The notes beneath the pieces are model-generated. The model was given only the letters and a program-made list of their open reading frames with translations. It did not search any database and was not told the origin of the DNA. DNA of 64,000 bases from an uncultured Cohaesibacter sp. (GTDB taxonomy: Bacteria; Pseudomonadota; Alphaproteobacteria; Rhizobiales; Cohaesibacteraceae), in assembly GCF_963662805.1 (NCBI RefSeq), contig NZ_OY759850.1:28613-92612 (forward strand). Direction: 5' to 3'. Shown piece by piece: positions 41,716 through 51,516 of the stretch (position 1 is its first letter; each line of letters starts with the position of its first letter). Both the position numbers and the translations under genes were made by a program.

Positions 41716-44700
41716 TCTTGTTCGAAGAAGATCCCGGCTTTCGAACCGCCTTCCGTGTCGGCCTCGCCGCGTGCCTTGACCTGCCCGGTCAGCTCGAGAT
41801 CAATGGTCACCTTGCCCGCGCTGCCTGCGGTGCCCTTCTCGACATTGATGTAGGTCTTGTCGTTGAGATAGCGCCCAACACCGACCGTGGTTTCACCTGT
41901 TTCCTCGTCCGACTTGATGTCGATATTGTCGATCCCGGCAAGGTTGCGCAGCCGGTCAAGAACGCCAGGGCCGGAGTTTGCGCCACTGATCGTTGCCACA
42001 GCGTTGGCCAGCTGGGCGATCTGAAGCGGCGACAGATCGGCAAGATCGCGATCAAAGAAAAGATTGGCGAGGATTTCGTCCTCCGGCATGGTGGGGGACG
42101 ACGTCAGCGCCAGCTCCGGATCCGAGGCATAGCCGCCAATGGTCATGGTGTAGGTCGTACCGGAGTTGGTGACAGAGGCGGAGAAGTCGAGACTGGGGTC
42201 CAGAGAGCCTGAAAAACCAATGCTGCCGGTGGTGAAGTCGAGCCGTTTTGTGAGGAGGTCCATGCGCCCCCGCTGCATCGCCACCGTGCCGACGGGATTT
42301 GGGTTGGAGGTCGTGCCGAGCACCTTGATCGTCCCGCCGAGCTCCGCATCCATGCCGCGTCCGCGAATGTAGATGCGCCGGGGAGAGGAGATGGTCAGGT
42401 CGAGACCGATGGTCGAGCCGCCCGTACCGCTCGTTGATGATTTGGGCTGCAGATCCGCCACCTGTTCGGCCACTTCACCCGTTGCATTCTTGTGCTGGAC
42501 GGCAACCGGAGAAATCGCCGAGGGCAGGCTTTCGGGAATCATGATTTCCGTCGTGCGGAGGTCGATCCGGCCCGACAGCACGGATGCGGCGGCCAACTTG
42601 CCCTTCAGCGTCATGCTGGCGTCGAACAGGGTGTTGAGGATTTCCTCGTGACGGAAGTTCACCTCACGCATGTTCAGTGTGATATCGGCGGGTAGTTGCT
42701 GCGCCGGATCGATGCCGATGGTCCCGCCTATGGACAAGGTGCCGTCCTTGCCGATCTGGCCGGTGAAATTCTCAAGCCGCGCCACCTGATCCTGAAGCCG
42801 CACGGTGCCGCTGAGATTGTTGATCACCAGCCCGGAGGACAGCTCGATCAGGCGCGCCCCGCGGGTTGTCACCGAGCCGGAAATGCTGGGGTTGCTCGCC
42901 GCGCCGGTGACCCGTGCGGACACCGCCGCATTGCCATTGAGCCTCAGACCGGCATCGGCCAGCGCTTGCGCCGCAAGCGAGAAGGGAACCGTGCCCTCAG
43001 CCCGGATATCGAGACGGGGGCCGGACAGCGCGACGCCGCCATCCACCGTGAGCTTCGAGCCTCCGCCGGAGATGACATTGCTGAGGGTGACTTGATTGTT
43101 CTGAAGTTCGCCTTTCGAGCTGATCGCCATGGCAGGTACGCCCGCCTCCCGCATGGAACGGGCGGACAAGCTGGCGATAGACCCGGTCCAGTTGACGCGA
43201 GGGTTGGCCGAGGGGCCACTGACCGTGGCATCAAGGGTCAACTGACCCGAGACGGCCTCTCCGGTCGATGCCACCTTGTCGGCAATCGACAGCGGAAGGC
43301 CCCTGATGGCGACGGTGAGATCAAGCGCGTCTCCCGCTGCGCCCGAAACGGTCACCGTGCCGCCATCGACTGTCAGTTCAAGCGGGTTGGCGAGTGTGAC
43401 GCCATTGGTCAGATCGATACTGGTTGCCTTGGCAAGGGCGAGGGCGATGCCCTTGTACTTGCCGGTAAAGCGCGACAGCTCCACTTGTGTTCCGGAGGCA
43501 GACTGACGCAGGACACCCTGCAGCGCCATCGGCGCATTGGAGACATTCGCGTCGAGCGAGAAAGGCAGGGTGCCGCTGTTGCCTTGCATTTTGGCGGTGA
43601 GATTGCGCACCCGCTCTCCGCTTGCGTCCAGCGAGGCGAGCGTCGCGGCGGCTTCCACATCAAGAGCGCCTGTGGCATCGCGGATCGTGGCGTTGAGATC
43701 AAGGCCGGAAGCGGAAATCGATGGCATCGCCAGATCCGGCACCGAGGCTTTGACGTTGACGTCCTGCTTGCCATTTTCGCCGCTCAGCGCGATGTCCGCT
43801 TGAAGCGATCCGCTGAGATCAGGCTGTAACAGTAGAGGCCCCAATTCCTTCAGCGACGCGATGTCAGCCTTGAGGCTGCCTCGTGCAAGGCCCTCAGGAT
43901 TGAGAGCCACGGCACCGGTCACATTGGCACCGGGGGCGGAGAATAGGATATCGGTGATATCGCGACTGCCATCCTCGTTGCTGGAGAGGATCGCCGAGAG
44001 CTTGAGTGGCGAGCCGTCGTAACCGGCGACAAGGGTGAAGTCCGCATTGGGCGTCGCGTCAGCCTTGAGGCTCAGCTTCAGATTTTCGATTGCCTTCTCA
44101 GCCACCGTGAGGCTCTCGCCACCAATTTCCAGTTTGAGCTGCGGCGCAGAAGAAGATCCCGAGACCGTGAAGTCACCGGACAGGGCTCCGGTCAATTGTG
44201 GCTCGATGCGATCAAGCCCGGTGAGACCGAACGTGCCGTCAAGCGCAAGCTCTGTCGCAGAGGCTGAACCGGTCATCGCCGCATCGAACAATCCCGCCTT
44301 GAGCGCGGTTTCCTTTAAGGTGATGGCATTGTCGGCGACCTGGCTCTCAAGCGTCAGGCTGATCGGGCCGGCAATGGCCGTATCGACGGCATCCGTGCCG
44401 GTCTTGAGACTGGCTATCGTGGTCGTGGCGGATAGCGGGCCGCTCACCGCCTCCAGATCGAACCCGTCTGATTTGGCCGTCAGCCGCACACCGGAAACAT
44501 CGGTCGAGCCTTGCTGGAAGCGCTCAAGCGTCGTGGCGACGTCGATGACGGCTTCATCCAGCGGGCCCGTGAGGCGGCCTGCGAGGTCGACAAAGCCAAG
44601 GCGATATTGCCCGCCGGTTTCATCCTCGATTGCCAGCATGGTGCCTTGCTGGCCCAACTGGAACCGGCTCTGAAGATCAACCGTGCGCCCGCCGATATCA

Positions 44701-45725
44701 ACCGACCCTGAGGCCGTCAGGCGGGCAAGGCCGGAGGTGAAGGTGAGCTGCTTGAGTGAATAGAGATCGCTGCTCGTCTGCTCGAGCGAGAGGGCCAGAT
44801 CACTGTCGCCAGCCACCAGCGGAATGACACTTCGTGGCAGGAACGGAGCCAGCTTGCCCTTGAGGGTCGCCTCGATGCGCCGCACTTGTTCGCTGGAGCG
44901 GATGGCCATCTCGCCGGTCACGGTCGGCGTGCCATCCAGTGTGACGGCAAGATCGGAGCGCCAGTCTGCCGCGGAGCCATCGCCCTGAAGCGTCAGCCGC
45001 ACAGCAGGCAGATTTGCCATGTCAAGCAGGCGTGCGATCAGACCGCCGCGTGGTTCGGAAATGTCGAGATCGATCTTGCGGCGGTTTTGCTCCGGCGCAA
45101 TGTCCCAGTTGCCCCGGATGTAGCCATCGCTGCTGTCCTCATGGCGGATGTCAATCGCTCCGGCGATCTGCAACGGCAGGCCTTCCAGAGTGAGATTGCC
45201 ATCAAGCGCCAGAGTGGCCGGTTTGCCGAGCAGGGACGGGCCGAGCTTGATCTCGTCGATGGCCAACTTGTCGATCTGTGCTCTGAGATAGTCGAGCGCG
45301 TTTGAGCCGGAACTTGAGGTCTCCTCCTCGACTGTCTCGGAGGCAAACGGTGCCCGGATGACCTCAAGGCTGCCGAGAGTAATATGGTCAGCGTCAAGCC
45401 TGAGGGCGAGGAGCGACCCAAGTGAATAGCCTGCCGAAAAATCCCGCGCCTCCAGCCACAGGCCTTGCTTGTCAGACACCTTCACGGAAGCGAGATTGAT
45501 CTCGCCCAGAACGCTCTCAAGGCCAGAGACCTCGATGGTCTGTTCTTCACTGCTGGCAAGCCCATTGATCAACTGCACAGTCAGCTCACGCCCGGCAGAG
45601 GTGCCGAGCATGAAAAGGAACACCATCACGCCAAACAGGATGACGAGCACAAGGGCGAAGAAACCCTGCAACAGACGCTTGGCGAGCTTGTTAGTGGACG
45701 GCTTTTGAGTCTTGGACTGAGGCAT
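41709..45725 (-). CDS. tamB: translocation and assembly module subunit TamB
   Basis: A 1338-residue periplasm-spanning protein anchored by one N-terminal helix (GFFALVLVILFGVMVFLFML, about residues 15-40). The long middle is a repetitive beta-rich AsmA/TamB-like bridge. The C-terminal DUF490 (TamB) domain, about the last 350 residues, includes GRMDLLTKRLDFTTGSIGFSG and LASDP-like repeats and ends in FFEQDY with an aromatic terminal residue. TamB works with TamA in outer-membrane assembly and is also linked to phospholipid transfer between membranes. It follows tamA after 42 bp. The C-terminal codons overlap the globin stop by seven bases. Confidence 0.9.
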   Translation of the reverse strand: MPQSKTQKPSTNKLAKRLLQGFFALVLVILFGVMVFLFMLGTSAGRELTVQLINGLASSEEQTIEVSGLESVLGEINLASVKVSDKQGLWLEARDFSAGYSLGSLLALRLDADHITLGSLEVIRAPFASETVEEETSSSGSNALDYLRAQIDKLAIDEIKLGPSLLGKPATLALDGNLTLEGLPLQIAGAIDIRHEDSSDGYIRGNWDIAPEQNRRKIDLDISEPRGGLIARLLDMANLPAVRLTLQGDGSAADWRSDLAVTLDGTPTVTGEMAIRSSEQVRRIEATLKGKLAPFLPRSVIPLVAGDSDLALSLEQTSSDLYSLKQLTFTSGLARLTASGSVDIGGRTVDLQSRFQLGQQGTMLAIEDETGGQYRLGFVDLAGRLTGPLDEAVIDVATTLERFQQGSTDVSGVRLTAKSDGFDLEAVSGPLSATTTIASLKTGTDAVDTAIAGPISLTLESQVADNAITLKETALKAGLFDAAMTGSASATELALDGTFGLTGLDRIEPQLTGALSGDFTVSGSSSAPQLKLEIGGESLTVAEKAIENLKLSLKADATPNADFTLVAGYDGSPLKLSAILSSNEDGSRDITDILFSAPGANVTGAVALNPEGLARGSLKADIASLKELGPLLLQPDLSGSLQADIALSGENGKQDVNVKASVPDLAMPSISASGLDLNATIRDATGALDVEAAATLASLDASGERVRNLTAKMQGNSGTLPFSLDANVSNAPMALQGVLRQSASGTQVELSRFTGKYKGIALALAKATSIDLTNGVTLANPLELTVDGGTVTVSGAAGDALDLTVAIRGLPLSIADKVASTGEAVSGQLTLDATVSGPSANPRVNWTGSIASLSARSMREAGVPAMAISSKGELQNNQVTLSNVISGGGSKLTVDGGVALSGPRLDIRAEGTVPFSLAAQALADAGLRLNGNAAVSARVTGAASNPSISGSVTTRGARLIELSSGLVINNLSGTVRLQDQVARLENFTGQIGKDGTLSIGGTIGIDPAQQLPADITLNMREVNFRHEEILNTLFDASMTLKGKLAAASVLSGRIDLRTTEIMIPESLPSAISPVAVQHKNATGEVAEQVADLQPKSSTSGTGGSTIGLDLTISSPRRIYIRGRGMDAELGGTIKVLGTTSNPNPVGTVAMQRGRMDLLTKRLDFTTGSIGFSGSLDPSLDFSASVTNSGTTYTMTIGGYASDPELALTSSPTMPEDEILANLFFDRDLADLSPLQIAQLANAVATISGANSGPGVLDRLRNLAGIDNIDIKSDEETGETTVGVGRYLNDKTYINVEKGTAGSAGKVTIDLELTGQVKARGEADTEGGSKAGIFFEQDY

Positions 45726-45767
45726 TCAAGGCTACCGGTGAGAGTTCAATGATGTTTGGGGGAGTTA

Positions 45768-47747
45768 TCAGAATGCCTGACCTAAGCCCAGATAGACACC
45801 ATATTGTGGCTCTCCATCGACTTTCTCCAACGGAACGGCAACATCAAGACGCAAAGGACCAATTGGCGTCAGATAGCGCACGCCTGCCCCAACGCCAGTG
45901 TACCATTTGCCCCCATCACCCGGCATCATGCCGTCAAAGGCCCCGCCGGTGTCGATAAAGGCCGCCAATCCGATGGTGTCGGTGACGCGTACCCGTGCTT
46001 CGGCGGACGCTATGGCAAAAGAGCGTCCTCCTTCAGGTGAGCCCTCGGAGTCGCGAGGGCCAGCTGCCTGATAGGCATAGCCGCGGATTGATCCACCGCC
46101 GCCGGTGTAGAAACGGCGGTCAGCCGGAACGTCGCTCTTGGAAGCACCCAGAATGGTGCCTGCGGAGAGCTTTCCTGCAAGCACAAACCGTTTGGCCTCA
46201 TCAAGGGCCTGATAGGCGGTGACCGTCGCGCTGGTCTTGAAGAAATAGTTTGATTCCTCAAAGCCCGCCGTCGGTTCCGCTTCCAGAAGGATCTGGAAGC
46301 CCTTGGTCGGATCAAGTTGGTTGTCCCGCGTGTCATACGCCATTTCGAGCGGTATGGACGTCAGAAGTGTGTTTTCAGTGCCGCTGTTGTCGGACAGGCG
46401 GGCATATTCGACCTTAAGTCCTGCGCGTCCGGAGAGCTGCTCGTTGAATTCCTTGCGCAGCGCCACTTCGCCACTGACAGAGCGCTTTTCATAGGCATCG
46501 GGATTGGTGAAATCGACCGACAGTTCGCTCTCGAAGGTCGTCGTCGGGCCAAAGACCCCCGGCTTGGAAAAAATCACGGCGCCATGATAGTCGATCTTGT
46601 CGAAGGTATCCTGACCGATGCGCGAAACCGAGGCTTCGACCCGCAGCTTTTCGGCTTTGCCGAACAGGTTGCGATGGGTCCAGAAGCCTTCCAGCCCGAT
46701 GCCGTCGAGGTTGCCCATGGTCACCCCGACGCCGATGGTCCGGGGCTTGCGTTCCTTCACGTCGATGGTCATCGGGACCGTGCCGTCGGGAAGGACGGTT
46801 TCACCCGGTCTGACGATGACGCTTTCGAACACACCGAGCGCTCTCAGCCGCTTGGCCGCCGCCTGCACTTCCTTGGGCGAGTAGAGCTTGCCCTGTGGCA
46901 GGTTGGCTTGGGTTGCGATGAAATCGCTGTCCACATCCTCAGCCCCGCTCACGGAGACAGAGCCGAGACGGGCCTGTTCGCCGGGGTCCACTTCGAGGGT
47001 CACATCCAGCTGTCTGGTGTTGTGATCGGCTTCGAGCACGCGATTGGAAATCTTGGCGAAGGGATAGCCCTCGTTCTGATAGCGATTAACGAGCGCCGAT
47101 TCGGCGGCAAGTACCAGATCCGATTCGGCAGCCGCGCCTTCGACGATGCCATATTCGCTGACATCCAGTTCCACGCCATTCACGTCCCGCGCCTGAGGCG
47201 AGGCGAAGGTGAAGACCGGTCCGGGGGTGACATCAATACGCACGAAAGGTTTGCCGCTCGTGGCAAGATCCTCGTCAAGGCCCACCTCATCAGGCGCGCG
47301 TCCATTGACGGTGACATCAACGACGCCACCATAACGACCCGAGCCATAAAGTGCGGCCAGCAGTCGTTTGCGGTCATTGCGCATGCGCAGCAACAGGCCG
47401 ACAGTGCCAGAGGCAGGGGTGTCTTTCTGCTCGATCAGCAGGGACGAGGCTTCCATGGTGTCGCGAATCGCTTCGTCCTTGACATCGAGCTCGACCTCAT
47501 AGGTGACCGGATCGGGAATGTCCGCATTGGCGTCGGCTTCGGACACTTTCTTGATGCCATCAAGGCTGATGTCATACCCGAACAGTTCCACCGCCTGGGC
47601 GGGATGAAGGGCAGTGCCAACCATCAGAAGGGCAAGAAAGGACGACAGAACCGGTGCAAACACAGGAAATCGGCGCTGCCATCGGCCGAGCGCGATCCTC
47701 TGCGCGACGTGCGCCTTCTTGTGTTTGGCTCCAAATGGCATACTCAT
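45768..47747 (-). CDS. tamA: outer-membrane assembly factor TamA (BamA/Omp85 family)
   Basis: A 659-residue Omp85-family protein. After an unusually long basic N-terminus comes a signal segment (FAPVLSSFLALLMVGTALHPAQA, residues 30-52). Three POTRA domains follow to about residue 340, including YPFAKISNRVLEADHN and LGVFESVIVRPGE. The 16-strand barrel occupies the remainder, with GGGGSIRGYAYQ near residue 555 (the lid-lock VRGF/Y-like motif) and a C-terminal aromatic residue in YLGLGQAF for recognition by the BAM complex. Together with TamB it forms the TAM complex. ATG 47747 with GGGAAG upstream is preferred over the ATG two codons later. Confidence 0.92.
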   Translation of the reverse strand: MSMPFGAKHKKAHVAQRIALGRWQRRFPVFAPVLSSFLALLMVGTALHPAQAVELFGYDISLDGIKKVSEADANADIPDPVTYEVELDVKDEAIRDTMEASSLLIEQKDTPASGTVGLLLRMRNDRKRLLAALYGSGRYGGVVDVTVNGRAPDEVGLDEDLATSGKPFVRIDVTPGPVFTFASPQARDVNGVELDVSEYGIVEGAAAESDLVLAAESALVNRYQNEGYPFAKISNRVLEADHNTRQLDVTLEVDPGEQARLGSVSVSGAEDVDSDFIATQANLPQGKLYSPKEVQAAAKRLRALGVFESVIVRPGETVLPDGTVPMTIDVKERKPRTIGVGVTMGNLDGIGLEGFWTHRNLFGKAEKLRVEASVSRIGQDTFDKIDYHGAVIFSKPGVFGPTTTFESELSVDFTNPDAYEKRSVSGEVALRKEFNEQLSGRAGLKVEYARLSDNSGTENTLLTSIPLEMAYDTRDNQLDPTKGFQILLEAEPTAGFEESNYFFKTSATVTAYQALDEAKRFVLAGKLSAGTILGASKSDVPADRRFYTGGGGSIRGYAYQAAGPRDSEGSPEGGRSFAIASAEARVRVTDTIGLAAFIDTGGAFDGMMPGDGGKWYTGVGAGVRYLTPIGPLRLDVAVPLEKVDGEPQYGVYLGLGQAF

Positions 47748-47949
47748 AACTTCCCGAATTCGGTCTTACCCTACGCGCTATAACACAACGGCCCCTTAGT
47801 CCAGTCTTAATTCTAAAGGGAAATCGTAACCTATTGCTTTCTTGCCATCATTATCGTGGGAGCAGCAACCTTATACTGCAAGCCTCATTCTCAAGTTTTT
47901 TTGATAATTGCCCTTTTTCTGTCCGCTTTCTACAGACAGACACAAACAA

Positions 47950-47990
47950 AAGCCGCATCGGAACATCGTTCCGACGCGGCCTGCTTCCGC
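47950..47990 (-). terminator. terminator after the cstA-type gene
   Basis: Read on the minus strand, GGCCGCGTCGGAA and TTCCGATGCGGCTTTTG form a strong stem followed by a T-rich tail, just past the stop codon of the CstA-type transporter. Confidence 0.75.
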
Positions 47991-48012
47991 CACCAATGTA
48001 TGTCAGGCGATC

Positions 48013-49443
48013 CTATTCGGCAGGTGAAGCATCACCACTCACGGCACCTGACGGTTTGACAAACACCAGGAAGGCGATGAGCGAAGCGATTGCTATGGCA
48101 ACGCCAGCGATGTTGGACATGTCCGCAGGAAGGCCGAAGCCGATCTTGGCCTGCAGGATGAACGAGGCAACGACAGCGGTCATGAAGACGGCCGGCACGG
48201 TTGCGATCCAGTGCAGTTTGGCGTTGCGTGCGAGCCAGATAGCTGCGGACCACAGCACCAGCATCGACAGGGTCTGGTTGGACCAGCCGAAGTAGCGCCA
48301 TACAGTTGCGAACGGAACCTGCGAGATCAGGAAGGCAACTGCAAACAGCGGCAGAGCGATCAGCAGGCGTTTTGCAATCTTGGCCTGATCCATCTTGAAG
48401 GTTTCGGCCAGAATGAGGCGGGTCGAGCGGAAGGCCGTGTCACCGGAGGTGATGGGCAGAACGATCACGCCGAGGATGGCGAGGAAGCCGCCGACCGGAC
48501 CAAGCAGGCTGTTGCAGACTTCGTTGACCACTGCGGCAGGAGAGCCGGCTGCGATGGTTGCCTGAAGAGCGGCGGAGTTTTCATAGAAGGAAACACCGGC
48601 AGCAACCCAGATCAGGGCGATGATGCCTTCAACAATCATGGCACCATAGAAAACCGGGCGGCCATGTTTCTCGTTGCGCATGCAGCGAGCCATCAGAGGC
48701 GACTGGGTCGAATGGAAACCGGAAATCGCACCGCACGACAGCGTGATGAACAGCAGCGGCCAGATTGGCAGATCGTTCGGATGCACGTTGGTTGTGAAGT
48801 CGAGGTTTGGCATCAGTTCATAACCGTTGAAGATCAGGCCACCAAGGACGCCGAAGGTCATGAACAGCAAGAGGACGCCGAAGATCGGATAGAGCTGACC
48901 GATGATCTTGTCGATCGGCAGGATCGTTGCGACGAAATAGTAGGCAAAGATGCAGGCGATCAGCAGCGAGACGTTGAAGCCGGTCATGTTGGACAGCAGT
49001 TTTGCCGGGCCGAGAATGAAGACCACGCCGACGAGCAGCAACAGGATCACCGAGAAAATGCGCAGCACCTGACGGGCAGTCATGCCCATTTCGTCGCCGA
49101 CCACTTCCGGGATTGACTTGCCGCCTGAGCGGACGGACAGCATGCCAGAGAAATAGTCATGCACGCCACCGGCAAAGATCGAGCCAAGGACCACCCAGAG
49201 CATGGCCTGCGGGCCATAGAGAGCGCCGAGGATCGGGCCGAAGATCGGGCCAAGGCCCGCGATGTCGAGCAACTGGATGAAGAAGACCTTCCAGGTCGGC
49301 ATGTTGACATAGTCAACGCCGTCTTCCTTGGTCCAGCAGGGGGTCTGGCGTTCGGGCTGTGGCCCAAAGATTTTTTCGACGAAGACGCCATACGTGAAGT
49401 AGCCGATGATCAGTACAGCAACACAGGCAAAGAAAAAGAGCAT
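48013..49443 (-). CDS. cstA: CstA/BtsT-family carbon starvation transporter
   Basis: A 476-residue inner-membrane protein with about 13 or more hydrophobic segments. CstA family features include QLLDIAGLGPIFGPILGALYGPQAMLW near residue 55, GGVHDYFSGMLSVRSGGKSIPE near residue 90, GFHSTQSPLMARCM near residue 255, and ITSGDTAFRSTRLILAE near residue 355. Members import pyruvate (BtsT, CstA) or peptides. The ATG at 49443 follows a perfect AAGGAGG ribosome-binding site; an upstream frame to 49506 does not. Just upstream are a LytS-type kinase and LytTR regulator, the same partnership as BtsS/BtsR with BtsT in E. coli, which responds to extracellular pyruvate. Confidence 0.9.
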   Translation of the reverse strand: MLFFFACVAVLIIGYFTYGVFVEKIFGPQPERQTPCWTKEDGVDYVNMPTWKVFFIQLLDIAGLGPIFGPILGALYGPQAMLWVVLGSIFAGGVHDYFSGMLSVRSGGKSIPEVVGDEMGMTARQVLRIFSVILLLLVGVVFILGPAKLLSNMTGFNVSLLIACIFAYYFVATILPIDKIIGQLYPIFGVLLLFMTFGVLGGLIFNGYELMPNLDFTTNVHPNDLPIWPLLFITLSCGAISGFHSTQSPLMARCMRNEKHGRPVFYGAMIVEGIIALIWVAAGVSFYENSAALQATIAAGSPAAVVNEVCNSLLGPVGGFLAILGVIVLPITSGDTAFRSTRLILAETFKMDQAKIAKRLLIALPLFAVAFLISQVPFATVWRYFGWSNQTLSMLVLWSAAIWLARNAKLHWIATVPAVFMTAVVASFILQAKIGFGLPADMSNIAGVAIAIASLIAFLVFVKPSGAVSGDASPAE

Positions 49444-49561
49444 CCCGTTTCCTCCTTGAGATGTGTGATCTCTCACAAAATGCTTCTCCGGAGGGATCGC
49501 CCGCACGAGCCAACTCAGGCGTGAGACACACTCCGATCAAGATGGGGCTGAGGGTAGGAGC

Positions 49562-49599
49562 GTGACTGGTCGCGAGCAATGGTATGGTGGTGACCGGTC
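49562..49599 (-). promoter_or_regulatory. direct repeat upstream of cstA, possible LytTR-regulator site
   Basis: Read on the minus strand, GACCGGTCAC and GACCAGTCAC recur 28 bp apart, 120-157 bp upstream of the cstA start. LytTR-domain activators bind direct repeats, and E. coli BtsR is reported to bind two ACC(G/A)CT(C/T)A units. The repeats here differ from that unit at one position, and the spacing is longer than expected. Confidence 0.35.
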
Positions 49600-49686
49600 A
49601 CTTTGCAGCTTTGAAATGCATTTATGAGCGCTCAGATGCACTGGCTTGGGGACAAGGTTAGCCAAATCCTAAGTCCGAATCGGCAA

Positions 49687-49719
49687 AAGGCCCCCACCAT
49701 GCACAGTGAGGGCCTTTCA
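49687..49719 (-). terminator. terminator after the sensor kinase gene
   Basis: AAAGGCCC and GGGCCTTT pair around CCACCATGCACAGTGA, just after the stop codon of the kinase gene. The flanking A and T residues allow function on the minus strand. It separates the regulator pair from cstA. Confidence 0.7.
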
Positions 49720-49740
49720 AACCGAGACGGTTGGGGCGTT

Positions 49741-51459
49741 TTACGAGGCTTTGGCGAGCAATTGTTGCTGCACGGGAATGGAGAATGTGATCGTCGTTCC
49801 CTGATTTTCAAGGCTGCTGATCTGCATTCCATATTGCGCGCCGTAGATCTGCTCCAGCCGCCGGTTGGAATTGCGAAGGCCCACTCCTTCGAATTGGGAT
49901 TCGATGTCGTGGTGGGCCTTGAGACCAGCCATCACCTGACGCGGCATCCCGGCACCGTCATCATAGACGGTGACCCCCAGCTCGTTGCCCCTGCGACGGA
50001 TGATCAGGCCCACGGTGCCGCCTTCCGGTCTGGCGCGAATGCCGTGCTTGACGGCGTTTTCAATCAAGGGCTGGATGATCAGCGAGGGAATGGGCCAGTC
50101 CTCGCAACCGTCCTCGACATCGAGTTTGACCCGGATCTGTTCGCCAAAGCGGGCTTTCTCGATCGCCAGATAGGAATTGATCTGATCAAGCTCGTCAGCG
50201 AGCCGGATGAAGCCGCGACTGGAATCGAGATTCTTGCGCATATAGAGCGACAGATCGAGGATCAGTTCCCGCGCCCGATCCGGCGCTGTCCGGCAGAAGG
50301 ACGCGATGGTGTTGAGGGAGTTGAACAGGAAATGCGGGTTGATCTGCGCCTGCAGATGCCTGATCTCGGCGTGAGCGAGCAGGCGGTCCTTGATCTGGAT
50401 GTCCTCAAGCTCGAGCTGGATGGAGAACAGGTCGGTGAGGCCTTTGGCGATTTCGAACAGAACCGAATTCAGCTCAAGGGCGCTGGAGCCATAGAATTTC
50501 ACCGTTCCTGCCACGACGCCGTTTTTCTTCAGCGGCACGACAATCGCGGCAGTGAAGGGACAGTTTGGATCGCTGCAGCCGATCTGCTCGCGCTCTTTCA
50601 GAAAGATCGGTTCACCCGTTTCGATCACCTTGTGGGTTGCGAGGGTCACCAGAGGGTGACCGGGCAGGTGATGATCGCTGCCTTCCCCCACATGGGCCAG
50701 TACCTGTTTGGTATCGGTCACCGAGACGGCGGCCACTGGTAGGCGGCTGTGAATGATGCTGGCCATCGCCTGCGCGCTATCCTCGTGCAGGCCTGCCCTC
50801 AGATAGGCGACCGTGGCGTTGGTGATATCGAAGATGCGTTGCGCATAATCAGACAGCTTGCGCTCGCGAAAGGCCTGCACCCAGTTGATGACATGCACGA
50901 ACAGCACCGCCCCGAGGCTGTTGCCGATCAGCATCGGAACCATGATGACGCTGACCAGTTCGACTGCATCATCGAACGGACGTGACAGGGCCAAAACGAA
51001 GCCCATATGCATCGTCTCGCCGATCAGGGTGAGCATCAGGGCGACCGGCCATGTCATGCTCTTTTCCTTCAGCCGGGTCTGCAATAGTCCCGCGCCAAAC
51101 CCTTCGACAACCGTCGCCAAAGCGCAGGCAACAGCCGAAAACCCCCATGGATCGATGAAGAAGCGGTGCCCACCCGCGATCAACCCCGCACCCAGCCCGA
51201 CCAGAGGGCCGCCAAACAGGCCGGCAGGGATCACCGCCATGGCCCTGAGGTTGGCAATGGAATCAAAGATCGCGTTGCCGCTGTAAGTCCCCAGAATGCC
51301 CAGCGCGCCGAAGAACAGCGTCGTGAACAAAAGGCTGTTGAAGCCATGCTTGCGGAAGTTCAGTTCCTGAACCGGTGCAATGGTCAGGAGCACGAAGGCT
51401 CCTGCAATCAACAGACCAACATGCTTGAGCAATAAGGTGATCAGGGCGAGGATGGACAT
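49741..51459 (-). CDS. LytS/BtsS-type sensor histidine kinase
   Basis: A 572-residue membrane kinase. The first 205 residues are a 5TM-LYT sensor with several hydrophobic helices, including GNAIFDSIANLRAMAVIPAGLFGGPLVGLGAG-type repeats (about residues 60-95). A GAF-like domain follows (about residues 225-355) with CSDPNCPF, then the HisKA-7TM/His-kinase box RHLQAQINPHFLFNSLNTIASF near residue 370 with the phospho-accepting His. The ATPase domain has IENAVKHGI and DDGAGMP. Its order after the LytTR regulator and before cstA suggests a pyruvate-sensing BtsS-like role. The ligand is inferred from the neighbour. Confidence 0.88.
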   Translation of the reverse strand: MSILALITLLLKHVGLLIAGAFVLLTIAPVQELNFRKHGFNSLLFTTLFFGALGILGTYSGNAIFDSIANLRAMAVIPAGLFGGPLVGLGAGLIAGGHRFFIDPWGFSAVACALATVVEGFGAGLLQTRLKEKSMTWPVALMLTLIGETMHMGFVLALSRPFDDAVELVSVIMVPMLIGNSLGAVLFVHVINWVQAFRERKLSDYAQRIFDITNATVAYLRAGLHEDSAQAMASIIHSRLPVAAVSVTDTKQVLAHVGEGSDHHLPGHPLVTLATHKVIETGEPIFLKEREQIGCSDPNCPFTAAIVVPLKKNGVVAGTVKFYGSSALELNSVLFEIAKGLTDLFSIQLELEDIQIKDRLLAHAEIRHLQAQINPHFLFNSLNTIASFCRTAPDRARELILDLSLYMRKNLDSSRGFIRLADELDQINSYLAIEKARFGEQIRVKLDVEDGCEDWPIPSLIIQPLIENAVKHGIRARPEGGTVGLIIRRRGNELGVTVYDDGAGMPRQVMAGLKAHHDIESQFEGVGLRNSNRRLEQIYGAQYGMQISSLENQGTTITFSIPVQQQLLAKAS

Positions 51460-51516
51460 GGCGATCGATCTTCCAGAAGCGTGATCCGTTTGGGGGTTGC
51501 GAAGGGGCCTTGATTC

